DNA from: HGM13006 sp963650135
GTDB lineage: Bacteria; Bacillota; Clostridia; Oscillospirales; Oscillospiraceae
Assembly (NCBI GenBank): GCA_963650135.1
Contig: CAVJLG010000043.1
Coordinates: 62,001-126,000, forward strand
Length of the DNA stretch: 64,000 nucleotides
Reading direction: 5' to 3'
Shown here: positions 17,354 to 26,420 of the stretch, one piece after another
Position numbering within the stretch: the first letter of the stretch is position 1
How the letters are laid out: every line of letters starts with the position of its first letter
Notes under the pieces: generated by a model
Told to the model about the DNA's origin: nothing
Seen by the model: only the letters and a program-made list of their open reading frames with translations
The model's database searches: none
Position numbers and translations under genes: made by a program

Positions 17354-18802
17354 ATGAATGTCAGGATTTATCGATCTGCAAAGATGCTGTCGTTTGTATT
17401 GGCAGCATCTCTTGCATTAGGATCTGCTGCAATGGCGGCAGACACCGGTTCCATCCATGAGACGGATTCCACTGCATCCGGTATTACTGAGCAGGATGTT
17501 CCTGTTGAGGTGGCCGACATTGTGACCGGCACTGCGCTGGGCGTTGGCACCGTAACTGCACTGGGCGTAAATGTCCGTGAGAATCCCAATCTGGACGCTG
17601 CAGTTGTAGCAGTTCTGGATCAGGGACAGCAGACCGTGGTCCTGTCTCAGGACGGTGATTGGTACCGCGTCAGCTGTGATGGCGTGACCGGCTTTGTCAG
17701 CACCGAGTATATGACCCTGGAGCAGGAAGGACAGGCTCAGCTGGGCTATGGACTGATCCAGTGTGCCGCAGCCAATATCCGCTCCGAGGCCAGCACCGAT
17801 AGCGATCCCATTGCCTCCCTGGAGGAGGAAGAGGTTGTTACCATCACCGGCGTGACCGATGGCTGGTATCAGGTGGATGTAAACGGTTCTACCGGTTATG
17901 TCCGCAGCGACCTGGTGGATCCCACCGCAGAGATCCCCGCTGAGAAGATTTACGATTACGCTGTGATCCAGTGTGCCGCTGCCAACCTCAGAAGCGAGCC
18001 TGATTCCACCGCAACCAAGTCCGATGTGCTGTATAACGGCAGCCTTTGCACACTGCTGGAGCAGGACGGCGATTGGTACAAGGTTCAGTACGGCGACAAC
18101 GTTGGCTATGTGCTTTCTTCTCTGATGAGCACCACCAACGACGAGGCCGACGGCAGCACCAATGTTGAGTCCTACAATGCCATCGTAGCCCGTGAGAAGG
18201 CAGAGGCTGAAGCCGCTGCTGCCCAGGCTAAGAAAGAGCAGGAAAGCGCAGCACAGGCGCCTGCATCCACTACCACGGCAGCACCTGCACAGAGCGGTTC
18301 TTCTTCCAGCTCTTCTTCGTCTTCCTCCAGCACCTATGTGGAGGACAACAGCAGCTCTAACACCTATGATGAGCCCGAGGACGACGAGCCTGCATACGAG
18401 GAGCCCACTTATGACGAGCCCTCCTACGACTCCAGCTCCAGCGGTTCCATTGTAAGCGTTGCACAGAACTATATGGGTGTTCCCTATGTTTGGGGCGGCA
18501 CTTCTCCTTCCGGCTTTGACTGCTCCGGCTTTACCCAGTATGTGTTCCGTCAGTGCGGCTATTCCATCAACCGTACCGCAGACGCTCAGTATTCCAACGG
18601 CTCCTATGTCTCCTATGACAATCTGCAGGCCGGTGACCTGGTGTTCTTCGCCAATACATACTCTGCATCCGGTATTACCCATGTAGGTATCTACATCGGC
18701 GGCGGCCAGTTCATCCATGCAGCCAACGGCGGCGTTAAGATCTCCAGCCTGAGCGAGAGCTACTACTCCAGCCGGTACTATGGCGCAAGACGCATTGCCT
18801 AA
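17354..18802 (+). CDS. Secreted SH3-domain NlpC/P60 peptidoglycan endopeptidase
   Basis: Likely cleaves stem peptides in the cell wall. From ATG 17354 (ACGGAGG upstream) it has 482 residues. A signal peptide covers about residues 1-31, ending in AMAA. Three bacterial SH3 repeats of about 60 residues follow, each with a V/IRSE or VREN start and a DGDWY/DGWY core. Then comes a low-complexity linker rich in Ala, Ser and acidic residues, with a Ser run. The C-terminal NlpC/P60 domain has catalytic Cys390 in FDCSGFTQ and His in THVGIYIGGGQFIHA. The gene ends at a strong terminator. Confidence 0.94.
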   Translation: MNVRIYRSAKMLSFVLAASLALGSAAMAADTGSIHETDSTASGITEQDVPVEVADIVTGTALGVGTVTALGVNVRENPNLDAAVVAVLDQGQQTVVLSQDGDWYRVSCDGVTGFVSTEYMTLEQEGQAQLGYGLIQCAAANIRSEASTDSDPIASLEEEEVVTITGVTDGWYQVDVNGSTGYVRSDLVDPTAEIPAEKIYDYAVIQCAAANLRSEPDSTATKSDVLYNGSLCTLLEQDGDWYKVQYGDNVGYVLSSLMSTTNDEADGSTNVESYNAIVAREKAEAEAAAAQAKKEQESAAQAPASTTTAAPAQSGSSSSSSSSSSSTYVEDNSSSNTYDEPEDDEPAYEEPTYDEPSYDSSSSGSIVSVAQNYMGVPYVWGGTSPSGFDCSGFTQYVFRQCGYSINRTADAQYSNGSYVSYDNLQAGDLVFFANTYSASGITHVGIYIGGGQFIHAANGGVKISSLSESYYSSRYYGARRIA

Positions 18803-18819
18803 TTTCATCTGAACAAACG

Positions 18820-18857
18820 AAATCCTCTTTTCCTGATTTGGGAAAAGAGGATTTTTT
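18820..18857 (+). terminator. Terminator after the NlpC/P60 gene
   Basis: AAATCCTCTTTTCC pairs with GGAAAAGAGGATTT and is followed by a T run. Confidence 0.92.
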
Positions 18858-18879
18858 GTGTTTTTTACAAGGACCCTAT

Positions 18880-18896
18880 TGACGAATCACGTCGAA
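18880..18896 (+). promoter_or_regulatory. Tandem candidate Spo0A boxes upstream of spo0A
   Basis: TGACGAA (18880-18886) fits the Spo0A box TGNCGAA, and CGTCGAA (18890-18896) is one base off, spaced one helical turn apart. Their position upstream of the spo0A promoter suggests autoregulation, as known in Bacillus. Functional status is inferred. Confidence 0.5.
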
Positions 18897-18937
18897 TATG
18901 ATAAAAAAGTATTTGGAAGAAAAATGCAGGAAAAAGA

Positions 18938-18966
18938 TTGAACAAAGTGGCTTTTTATGGTAAATT
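18938..18966 (+). promoter_or_regulatory. Sigma-A promoter of spo0A
   Basis: TTGAAC (18938-18943), 17 bp, TAAATT (18961-18966), about 64 bp upstream of the spo0A ATG. Confidence 0.65.
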
Positions 18967-19029
18967 ATTGGCGTAAGCTTACGAAACAAAAATTACTGCC
19001 GTGATATGGCAGTTGGGGAGGATATATTT

Positions 19030-19809
19030 ATGGAAACCGTATTAAACGTAGTCATTGCAGACGGCAACGAAGCCTTTGCAGAGTCCCTGAAAAGCACACT
19101 GGAACAAAACGGCGGCTTTTCTGTGGTCGGAGTCTCCGGCGACGGTGAGGCAGTCCTGGATATGATGCTCCGTACAAGAGCGGATATCCTGCTCCTGGAC
19201 CCGATGCTGACCGGTATGGATGGGCTTGGGGTGCTCAATCAGCTGAAGCGTTCAGAGCTGAAGCCATTGGTCATGGTCATCAGCACCTTCGCAAGCGATT
19301 ACCTAATGGGTCAGATGGCAGAGCTTGGGGTCAGCTATTTCATGATGAAGCCCTGCGCCATGGATGCAGTGATGCGGAATCTGGAAATGCTTCGGAATAC
19401 CGCACCGGCTGCTCGCAGCATCACCACGGTTCAGCGGCAGAACGCCATTGAAACCATGGTAACCAATGTGATCCACGAGATTGGCGTACCGGCGCACATC
19501 AAGGGCTATCAGTACCTCCGTCAGGCGATTATCTTCGCGGTGGAGGATATGGACGTCATCAACGCCATTACCAAGGTGCTGTATCCGCAGGTTGCCAAAG
19601 TGTTCGGCACAACGCCTTCTCGGGTAGAGCGTGCCATCCGCCATGCCATTGAGGTGGCGTGGGACCGGGGCGACCTGGAAATCCTGCAAAAGTACTTCGG
19701 ATATACCGTATCCACGGCCAAGGGGAAGCCCACCAATTCTGAGTTCATCGCGCTGATTGCAGATAAGCTACAGCTTCAGATGAAGAATAGCGGCCTCATC
19801 AGCATGTAA
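19030..19809 (+). CDS. spo0A: Sporulation transcription factor Spo0A
   Basis: Master response regulator for entry into sporulation. From ATG 19030 (GGGGAGG upstream) it has 259 residues. The receiver domain (about 1-125) has the acidic pocket Asp11 and phosphoacceptor Asp57 in LLLDPMLTGMDG. The C-terminal DNA-binding domain is highly typical: IHEIGVPAHIKGYQYLR, then the recognition region GTTPSRVERAIRHAIE. It indicates that the organism, or a recent ancestor, forms spores. It is convergent with the DUF6062 gene. Confidence 0.97.
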   Translation: METVLNVVIADGNEAFAESLKSTLEQNGGFSVVGVSGDGEAVLDMMLRTRADILLLDPMLTGMDGLGVLNQLKRSELKPLVMVISTFASDYLMGQMAELGVSYFMMKPCAMDAVMRNLEMLRNTAPAARSITTVQRQNAIETMVTNVIHEIGVPAHIKGYQYLRQAIIFAVEDMDVINAITKVLYPQVAKVFGTTPSRVERAIRHAIEVAWDRGDLEILQKYFGYTVSTAKGKPTNSEFIALIADKLQLQMKNSGLISM

Positions 19810-19826
19810 TACTGTGATAAAACAAG

Positions 19827-19872
19827 ATCGCTGCCTCCGATTCCAAACTGGAAGGGGGCAGCGATGTTTTTT
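19827..19872 (+). terminator. Terminator between spo0A and the convergent DUF6062 gene
   Basis: ATCGCTGCC pairs with GGCAGCGAT across a ~20-base loop, with a T run after it on the plus strand. The minus-strand side is T-rich as well, so it may serve both genes. Confidence 0.8.
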
Positions 19873-19886
19873 GATTTTATGGATTA

Positions 19887-20603
19887 TCACCGGGGAAAAT
19901 CGCCGGAGAGAAATGCAACGGTATCCTCCACGGCCTGCTTTGCTTCCTGGGAGAGGGGCTTTCCGGCATTTTCGTGGTCAAAGCTCCGGCAGAATTCCGT
20001 GACATGGGCCCGAAGCTCTTTGAGCTGCTTCCGAGCCAGCGCCAATACGTCTTTGGAAAAATTCAAATAGGCTGCTTCACTTAAATCTTTTTGACCCTGC
20101 TCCAAAAGCGCGGCGGTATGCTCCAGGCAGAAATAGGGCTGCGCCCGGAGCTTTTCCTGGAAGGCCGCATCCTTTTTCCAGATGTAGATCACATTGGAGA
20201 CGTACTTTTTCTCAAACTCTGCGGCCCGGCGGCAGACATAGCAGCTCTCTGCCTGGGCGCGTAGCTGCGGGGCAGGGGAGTCGCCGTCGTATTTTTTGAG
20301 CTTGCCCAGACGGCCGGGCTTTTGATTGCTTTCGTCCGGTACCAGGGCTGCAACGCTGTCTAGGTGACTCTCCAACATCAGGGCCAGGCTCAGGCGGTTG
20401 CCCATGCCCAGCATTTTATGAAAATGCGTCCGGCAAAAGCCCAGCTGATTGGTGACAATCCGGATGTCCGGCTCCATCATGGCAGCACCCATGATGTATT
20501 TTAAGCTTTGGTCCTCCAGCTTCTGACGGAGACGGCACAGAGGACAGCCCTCCTTTTCGTCAAACGCCTCGTTAATGGGAATGGTGTATAGCTGCTCTGC
20601 CAT
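19887..20603 (-). CDS. DUF6062 family protein
   Basis: Function unknown. The 238-residue soluble protein has paired-cysteine motifs typical of the family as I recall it: CPLC at residues 20-23, GFCRTHF, then SCYVC and YFCLEH further on. The Cys and His spacing suggests metal binding or redox sensing. It is mostly helical with charged segments. It is divergent from the thioesterase gene and convergent with spo0A. Confidence 0.75.
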   Translation of the reverse strand: MAEQLYTIPINEAFDEKEGCPLCRLRQKLEDQSLKYIMGAAMMEPDIRIVTNQLGFCRTHFHKMLGMGNRLSLALMLESHLDSVAALVPDESNQKPGRLGKLKKYDGDSPAPQLRAQAESCYVCRRAAEFEKKYVSNVIYIWKKDAAFQEKLRAQPYFCLEHTAALLEQGQKDLSEAAYLNFSKDVLALARKQLKELRAHVTEFCRSFDHENAGKPLSQEAKQAVEDTVAFLSGDFPR

Positions 20604-20638
20604 ATCGCTCCGCCTTTCTGTGACGCTTCAGCGCCGCC

Positions 20639-20667
20639 TTGATTATTCTATGAAAATTGTGTATAAT
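20639..20667 (+). promoter_or_regulatory. Sigma-A promoter of the acyl-ACP thioesterase gene
   Basis: TTGATT (20639-20644), 17 bp, TATAAT (20662-20667). The ~90-base leader contains a perfect 7-bp inverted repeat ATACTGA / TCAGTAT (20682-20688, 20710-20716). Confidence 0.75.
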
Positions 20668-20764
20668 GACGTTATTGAGGAATACTGAGATGGAGTGGTT
20701 CCTCTGTTTTCAGTATACAGGATTCCAATGAAGATTTCCAGTCTGTTTTTATGAGGCGTTTACT

Positions 20765-21502
20765 ATGAACGAAATCTATACAAGAACCATGGAGATTGGC
20801 ACCTCGTCGGTGGATCTCTATGACAACATCCGGCCTGCGGCCATGCTCCAGATGCTCCAGGAGCTGGGGACAGACCATGCGGCGCTGCTCCATATGGACC
20901 GGGACTATCTGGTGGAGGAATATCACGCCTGCTGGATCTTGGCACGGGTGTGGTATCGGGTGAATCGGCCCCTCCATGCCGGAGAGCAGCTGACCATTTC
21001 TACCTGGCACCGGGGCGCGTCCAGCCTGATCGTCTACCGGGACTATGACCTGTTTGTGGGAAATGAGCAGGTGGGCGAGGCGGTGGCGGCCTGGGTGGTT
21101 GCGGACATCGACAACCGGAAGATGCTGCGGCCCAGCTCCATCGAGAATATTGCCATTTCCACGCCGCCGACGCAGGTCAAGGACCGACAGCTTCGGCTGA
21201 TCCGCTGCCCCAAGGAAAAAAAGCATGTGTATGACCGGACGGTTCGCTATTCTGATCTGGACGTGAACGGACATATGAACAACACCCGCTATGCCGACGT
21301 ATTGGTGGATGCTCTGACGGCCCAGGAGCTGGAGGGGCGGTTCATTTCCGAGCTTCAACTCAACTACTCCCAGGAGTGCAAGGCCGGGGAAACCATGGAA
21401 ATTTCCCGGTTAATGGGAAACGATAGTTGTTATATTGACGGATGCAGCGACGATGGGAAACGCCGGTTTGAAGCAACTGTACAATTTCAGCCGTACCATT
21501 GA
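20765..21502 (+). CDS. Acyl-ACP thioesterase (FatA/FatB-like)
   Basis: Hydrolyses acyl-ACP to release free fatty acids in the cytosol. The 245 residues form a double hot-dog. The N-terminal half has the family's long helix region (IRPAAMLQMLQELGTDHA) and SW..G, seen as TWHRG. The second hot-dog contains YSDLDVNGHMNNTRYAD (about residues 160-176) with the conserved Asp, Asn and His. It is monocistronic, with its own promoter, and immediately upstream of guaB, whose -35 box begins a few bases after its stop. Confidence 0.9.
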   Translation: MNEIYTRTMEIGTSSVDLYDNIRPAAMLQMLQELGTDHAALLHMDRDYLVEEYHACWILARVWYRVNRPLHAGEQLTISTWHRGASSLIVYRDYDLFVGNEQVGEAVAAWVVADIDNRKMLRPSSIENIAISTPPTQVKDRQLRLIRCPKEKKHVYDRTVRYSDLDVNGHMNNTRYADVLVDALTAQELEGRFISELQLNYSQECKAGETMEISRLMGNDSCYIDGCSDDGKRRFEATVQFQPYH

Positions 21503-21509
21503 ATTATCC

Positions 21510-21538
21510 TTGACGAAAAGGCGCAAAATGAGTAGAAT
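21510..21538 (+). promoter_or_regulatory. Sigma-A promoter of guaB
   Basis: TTGACG (21510-21515), 17 bp, TAGAAT (21533-21538), with AAAGGAG and the guaB start about 40 bp downstream. Confidence 0.8.
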
Positions 21539-21576
21539 ATCATAATAAAATCTACGGACACAAAGGAGAGGTTTGC

Positions 21577-23052
21577 ATGATGGTAAATGACAATCCGGCA
21601 CAGAAGTTCTACAAAGAGGGGCTGACCTTTGACGACGTGCTGCTGATTCCCGCAGCCAGTGAGGTCGTACCCCGCCAGATTTCTCTGGGAACTCAGCTGA
21701 CCCGCAAAATTCACCTGAATATCCCCCTGCTTTCTTCTGCAATGGACACCGTTACCGAGTATAAAATGGCGATTGCCATGGCCCGCGAAGGCGGCATCGG
21801 TATCATCCACAAGAACATGAGCATCGAGCAGCAGATCGAGCAGGTTGACATGGTAAAGCGCTCTGAAAACGGCGTCATCACCAACCCCTTCTATCTGGCC
21901 CCCGACAACACCCTTCAGGACGCTGATAACCTGATGGGCAAATATAAGATTTCCGGTGTGCCCATCTGCGTGGAAGACCGGAAGCTGGTTGGCATCATCA
22001 CCAACCGCGATATGAAGTTTGAAACCGACCTGAGCCGTCCCATTTCCAAGGTGATGACCCACGAGAATCTGGTCACTGCCAAAGAGGGCATTACCCTGGA
22101 GGAGGCAAAGGAGATCCTGCGGAGAAACAAGATCGAGAAGCTCCCCATTGTCGATGCGGAATTCCGCCTCAAGGGTCTGATTACCATTAAGGACATTGAG
22201 AAGGCAGATAAGTATCCCAATTCTGCCCGTGACGAGTCCGGCCGTCTGCTCTGCGGCGCTGCCATTGGCGTAACCGCCGACGTGGTAGAGCGTGCAGGGG
22301 GCCTCCTGGAGGCTGGCGCCGACGTGCTGGCGCTGGACAGCGCCCATGGTCACTCCAAGAACATTCTCGAGTGCGTGCGCAACATCAAGAAGCAGTTCCC
22401 CAATGCCCAGCTAATTGCCGGCAACGTGGCAACCTATGACGGCACCAAGGCGCTCATCGAGGCTGGCGCTGACTGTGTTAAGGTTGGTATCGGCCCCGGC
22501 TCCATCTGCACCACCCGTGTGGTTGCCGGTATTGGCGTGCCTCAGATTACCGCCATTTATGACGCTGCCTGCGCTGCAAAGCAGTATGGCGTGCCGATCA
22601 TTGCCGACGGCGGCATTAAGTATTCCGGCGATATCGTCAAGGCGCTGGCAGCAGGCGCATCCACCGTTATGATGGGCTCCATGCTGGCAGGCTGCGAGGA
22701 GAGCCCCGGAGAGACTGAGATCTATCAGGGCCGTCAGTTCAAGGTTTATCGCGGCATGGGCTCCCTGGCTGCTATGGCCCAGGGCTCCAAGGACCGTTAT
22801 TTCCAGGAGGGCAACTCCAAGCTGGTGCCCGAGGGCGTTGAGGGCCGCGTTCCTTATAAGGGAAGCCTGTCCGACACCGTATACCAGCTGCTGGGCGGCA
22901 TCCGCTCCGGTATGGGCTACTGCGGCTGCCCCACCATTGGCGAGCTTCAGGCACGGGGACAGTTCGTGCGCATCACCAGCGCAGGCCTCATCGAGAGCCA
23001 TCCCCATGATATCACCATCACCAAGGAAGCACCCAACTATTCTAGAGGCTAA
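21577..23052 (+). CDS. guaB: Inosine-5'-monophosphate dehydrogenase
   Basis: Oxidises IMP to XMP with NAD, the rate-limiting step of GMP synthesis. The 491 residues have the TIM barrel opening with LTFDDVLLIP, two CBS domains at about residues 95-215 and the catalytic Cys311 in GIGPGSICTTRVVAG. YRGMGSL and the mobile flap are in the C-terminal part. Two adjacent ATG codons (21577, 21580) follow AAAGGAG; either could be used. It is probably monocistronic. Confidence 0.97.
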   Translation: MMVNDNPAQKFYKEGLTFDDVLLIPAASEVVPRQISLGTQLTRKIHLNIPLLSSAMDTVTEYKMAIAMAREGGIGIIHKNMSIEQQIEQVDMVKRSENGVITNPFYLAPDNTLQDADNLMGKYKISGVPICVEDRKLVGIITNRDMKFETDLSRPISKVMTHENLVTAKEGITLEEAKEILRRNKIEKLPIVDAEFRLKGLITIKDIEKADKYPNSARDESGRLLCGAAIGVTADVVERAGGLLEAGADVLALDSAHGHSKNILECVRNIKKQFPNAQLIAGNVATYDGTKALIEAGADCVKVGIGPGSICTTRVVAGIGVPQITAIYDAACAAKQYGVPIIADGGIKYSGDIVKALAAGASTVMMGSMLAGCEESPGETEIYQGRQFKVYRGMGSLAAMAQGSKDRYFQEGNSKLVPEGVEGRVPYKGSLSDTVYQLLGGIRSGMGYCGCPTIGELQARGQFVRITSAGLIESHPHDITITKEAPNYSRG

Positions 23053-23061
23053 TTTAACACG

Positions 23062-23152
23062 AAGACCGTCATTGCGGGGAAGGGGAGATCCCGGCATTCC
23101 GTCCCATATGGGGCGGGTGCGCGGATTTCCCGGCGGCAGTGGCGGTCTTTTC
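23062..23152 (+). terminator. Long hairpin terminator after guaB
   Basis: The base stem AAGACCGTCATTG pairs with CAGTGGCGGTCTT (13 bp, two G-U pairs) and is followed by TTTTC. The long apical part also pairs in places (GGGGAA with TTTCCC, and the palindrome CCCATATGGG). The size is unusual, so a structured RNA is an alternative. Confidence 0.6.
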
Positions 23153-23172
23153 TGCGGACAAGGGAAGAATTT

Positions 23173-25071
23173 ATGGTAGACATTTTTGTAAAAGATTTGG
23201 TAAAGTCCTTTGAGGTGGGCAATAATCTGCTGGATGGACTGAGCTTTGAGGTGCAGCAGGGCGAGCGCGTGGGCCTGCTGGGAAAAAACGGCGCCGGTAA
23301 GACCACGGTGTTCCGGATTCTCACCGGCGAAATCGGCTATGACGAGGGTACCGTGGAGATTGCACCGGGGAAAAAGCTGGGGCTGATCTCTCAGATTCCG
23401 AAGTATCCCCAGGGCTATACCGTGGAGGACGTGCTGCGCTGTGCCTTCCTCGAGCTCCGGAACATTCAGAAGAAAATGCAGCAGCTGGAGCAGCAGATGA
23501 CCGAGGAGGTCACCGATTCCATGCTCAAGGAGTATGACCGCCTTACCAACCGCTATCAGACCGGCGGCGGATATGATATGGACGTCAACGTGGATAAAAT
23601 CTGCAACGGCCTGGGCATCCCGAAGGAAATGCGGACCCAGGAGTTCTCCATGCTCTCCGGCGGCGAAAAAACCAGAGTCAATCTGGCGAGACTATTGCTG
23701 GAGGAGACGGACATTCTGCTGCTGGACGAGCCCACCAACCATTTGGATATGAAAAGCGTGGAATGGCTGGAGGAATACCTGCTGAAATTCAAGGGCACGG
23801 TACTGACCATTTCCCATGACCGGTATTTTCTGGACCAGGTGGTGGAGCGGATTGTGGAGCTTCGCGGCGGTAAGGCGGAGAACTACAGCGGCAACTATTC
23901 CTTCTATGTGGAGGAAAAGGAGGCGCGGTTCGAGCTTCAGCTGAAGCAATATGAGCAGGAGCAGGCGAAGATTGCCCAGCTTTCGTACACCATGGAACGG
24001 ATGAAGGGCTGGGGCATCAACAACCGCACCCTGTACCGCCGGGCCATGAGCATCCAGAGCCGCATCGACCGCATTGAGAAAACCGAACGACCCACTCGAG
24101 AGAAGAACATGCAGGCCTCCTTTGGCCAGCGGGAATTCCACGGCGACGAGGTGATGGTGCTGCGGGATTTGTCCATGGGCTTTGAGGACCGCACGCTGTT
24201 TTCGGACGTCAATCTGCTGGTGCAGGGCGGCGAACGGATCGCGCTGCTGGGGGATAACGGCACCGGAAAATCCACCTTCTTGAAGTTGCTGATGAAGGAA
24301 GAAAAGCCCACCGGCGGCAAAATTAAATTCGGCCCCTCCGTAAAAATGGCCTACCTGCCCCAGATCATCCACTTTGCCCACCCGGAACGGTCTGTGCTGG
24401 ATACGATGATCTATGAGAAAAACTATTCCACACAGACCGCCAGAAACCGCCTGGGCGCATTTCTGTTTTCCGGTGAGGATGTGTTCAAGCCTGTTGCTAC
24501 CCTGTCTGGCGGCGAACAGAGCCGCCTGAGACTGTGTATGCTCATGGACGAGGAAATCAATCTGCTGATCCTCGACGAGCCCACCAACCACCTAGACATT
24601 GCATCCCGGGAATGGATTGAAAATGCAGTGGCGGAATTCCAGGGAACACTGCTGTTTGTATCCCATGACCGGTATTTCATTGACCAGTTTGCAACCCGAA
24701 TTTGGGAGCTGGAGGATGGAAAAATCTCTGATTTTAAGGGCAATTACCGCCAGTTCAAGGCCATGAAGCAGCGGCAGGCAGCCGCGCAGCCTCAGAAGCA
24801 GGCGGTACCCAAGGAAAAGAAGGAACGGGTTCGTACCGAGGAAGCCGTCCAGAAAAAGAACACCAAGCAGCTGGAAAAGAAAATTGCCAAGCTGGAACGG
24901 GAAATCGAAAAGCAGGAAGCCCTGCTGGAGCAGCTGGAAACCCAGGTGCAGGAGGCGGCCATGGACTATACCCGCTTGCAGGAGCTGATGGCGCAGCAGA
25001 CCGAGGCGCAGAATACCCTGGACGAGATGTATGCCCAGTGGGAAGCCCTTTCCGGAGATTTGGAGGCATAA
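23173..25071 (+). CDS. ABC-F family ATPase (ribosome-associated translation factor)
   Basis: A soluble protein with two ABC cassettes and no membrane domain. It likely acts on the ribosome E site to modulate translation or relieve antibiotic stalling. Of 632 residues, cassette 1 has Walker A GKNGAGKTT and signature LSGGEKTR. Cassette 2 has GDNGTGKST and LSGGEQSR, with LLLDEPTNHLD / LILDEPTNHLD Walker B motifs. A charged linker separates them, and a C-terminal coiled coil (about residues 545-632) resembles the YdiF/Uup branch. Substrate or drug specificity cannot be read from the sequence. Confidence 0.9.
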   Translation: MVDIFVKDLVKSFEVGNNLLDGLSFEVQQGERVGLLGKNGAGKTTVFRILTGEIGYDEGTVEIAPGKKLGLISQIPKYPQGYTVEDVLRCAFLELRNIQKKMQQLEQQMTEEVTDSMLKEYDRLTNRYQTGGGYDMDVNVDKICNGLGIPKEMRTQEFSMLSGGEKTRVNLARLLLEETDILLLDEPTNHLDMKSVEWLEEYLLKFKGTVLTISHDRYFLDQVVERIVELRGGKAENYSGNYSFYVEEKEARFELQLKQYEQEQAKIAQLSYTMERMKGWGINNRTLYRRAMSIQSRIDRIEKTERPTREKNMQASFGQREFHGDEVMVLRDLSMGFEDRTLFSDVNLLVQGGERIALLGDNGTGKSTFLKLLMKEEKPTGGKIKFGPSVKMAYLPQIIHFAHPERSVLDTMIYEKNYSTQTARNRLGAFLFSGEDVFKPVATLSGGEQSRLRLCMLMDEEINLLILDEPTNHLDIASREWIENAVAEFQGTLLFVSHDRYFIDQFATRIWELEDGKISDFKGNYRQFKAMKQRQAAAQPQKQAVPKEKKERVRTEEAVQKKNTKQLEKKIAKLEREIEKQEALLEQLETQVQEAAMDYTRLQELMAQQTEAQNTLDEMYAQWEALSGDLEA

Positions 25072-25072
25072 T

Positions 25073-25822
25073 ATGAAAAAGCTATGGATATTTGCCGCGC
25101 TGTTTTTGGTGGCGGGCATCGTGATGCTTTTGCTGCCCATTCATATGCAGCCCACCGGCCTGGTGCTGCTGCTATTGGGGCTGGCCATGGGAATTTCGGC
25201 GCTGCTGTGGCGGAGGCCCACGAAGAAAAAACAGACCGCCATTCAAGTCATTGCCGTGGCGGCCTCTGCGGGAGTTGTGATATTGATGGCGGCAATGGGA
25301 ATCCTTACATCCAGCGGCGAATCCGATTGGAAAAATGCCGAAAAATCCGACTATGCCATTGTACTGGGGGCGGCTGTGCAGGAAACCGGCGCACCCTCGC
25401 GCATTATGCGGAACCGTCTGGCGGCTGCCATGGAGTTTATGGAGCGGAATCCCAACGCTAAGGTGATCCTCTCCGGGGGCCAGGGCAGCGACGAACCGGA
25501 GACGGAAGCCAAGTGCATGTATGACACCCTGATCTCCATGGGCGCAGACCCCAGCCGATTGATTCAGGAGGATCAGAGTCACACTACTCGGGAAAATCTC
25601 ATCAACAGTATGGCGATTATTACGGGGCAGGGGGGAACCAAACATAAAATCTTACTGATTACCAGCGAGTTCCACCAGCGCCGGGCAGCCTATATTGCCG
25701 ATAGCTTGGATATTGACACCTGCGCGGTTTCTGCCCATACAGACCGCTGGTTCTATCGGGTAAACTATACACTGCGGGAAGTGTTTGCCTTTGTGAAGGC
25801 AGCCTTCCAAAGCGGAAACTGA
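25073..25822 (+). CDS. YdcF/SanA family (DUF218) membrane protein
   Basis: The DUF218 family includes proteins linked to envelope integrity; the precise reaction is unknown. From ATG 25073 (GGAGG overlapping the ABC-F end) it has 249 residues. Two or three N-terminal membrane segments lie within residues 1-75. The DUF218 domain then begins with DYAIVLGAAVQ and includes the motifs NRLAAAMEF, ILSGGQGSDEPETEA and SHTTRENLINS. It follows ABC-F by one base and ends 11 bp before the acetyltransferase gene. Confidence 0.88.
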   Translation: MKKLWIFAALFLVAGIVMLLLPIHMQPTGLVLLLLGLAMGISALLWRRPTKKKQTAIQVIAVAASAGVVILMAAMGILTSSGESDWKNAEKSDYAIVLGAAVQETGAPSRIMRNRLAAAMEFMERNPNAKVILSGGQGSDEPETEAKCMYDTLISMGADPSRLIQEDQSHTTRENLINSMAIITGQGGTKHKILLITSEFHQRRAAYIADSLDIDTCAVSAHTDRWFYRVNYTLREVFAFVKAAFQSGN

Positions 25823-25833
25823 GGGGTGAAATC

Positions 25834-26358
25834 ATGGTAATTCGGAAGGCGACAAAAGCGGATTTGGACGCAGTGGAGAACAGCTATCGGGAGCTGCTGC
25901 AAAATATAAAGCCCGAAGAAAACTATTCCGGATGGATTCTGGATGTTTATCCCAACCGGAAATGGGCGGAGGAGAACCTGGAGGATTTGTGGGTACTGAT
26001 GGAAGGGGATACACTGGGGGCAAGTATGATCCTCAATCACACCCAAGCGGAAGACTACAAGAGCATTCCCTGGGAGATTCCCGCCGCGCCGGAGCAGGTG
26101 ACGGTAATCCATACCCTCTGTGTGCCGCCCAGTCAGGCGGGGAGGGGCTATGGACGGAAAATGGTTCAATTTGGAATCGAAGAATCCCGGCGGCAGGGGA
26201 TGACAGCCATGCGGCTGGACACGGCCAAGGGCAATATCCCGGCCACAAAGCTCTATACCGGCTGCGGATTTGCCATTCGCGGGGTGCGCCAGGTGCTTCA
26301 TCAGGGCGTGATTCCTGAGGAACTGATTTTCTTTGAACTGGGGCTTTCAAATCCCTGA
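25834..26358 (+). CDS. GNAT family N-acetyltransferase
   Basis: Transfers acetyl from acetyl-CoA to an unknown amine. The 174-residue length is normal. The CoA-binding motif appears as VPPSQAGRGYGRKMV (Q/RxxGxG/A), followed by a helix and the MRLDTAKGN.PATKLYTGCGF segment typical of the fold. It has no signal peptide. It is probably co-transcribed with the ABC-F and YdcF genes. The substrate is unknown. Confidence 0.88.
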   Translation: MVIRKATKADLDAVENSYRELLQNIKPEENYSGWILDVYPNRKWAEENLEDLWVLMEGDTLGASMILNHTQAEDYKSIPWEIPAAPEQVTVIHTLCVPPSQAGRGYGRKMVQFGIEESRRQGMTAMRLDTAKGNIPATKLYTGCGFAIRGVRQVLHQGVIPEELIFFELGLSNP

Positions 26359-26420
26359 AAAATGGGGTACAATACCGATATGGAAACGCTCCATTTTGGA
26401 GCAACTATCAAATCGTGAAA

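Noticed and set aside
18870..18897. A sigma-H promoter upstream of spo0A (AGGA ... GAAT)
   Set aside because: The gap between AGGA and GAAT is 20 bp instead of about 17, and the rest of the -35 is poor.
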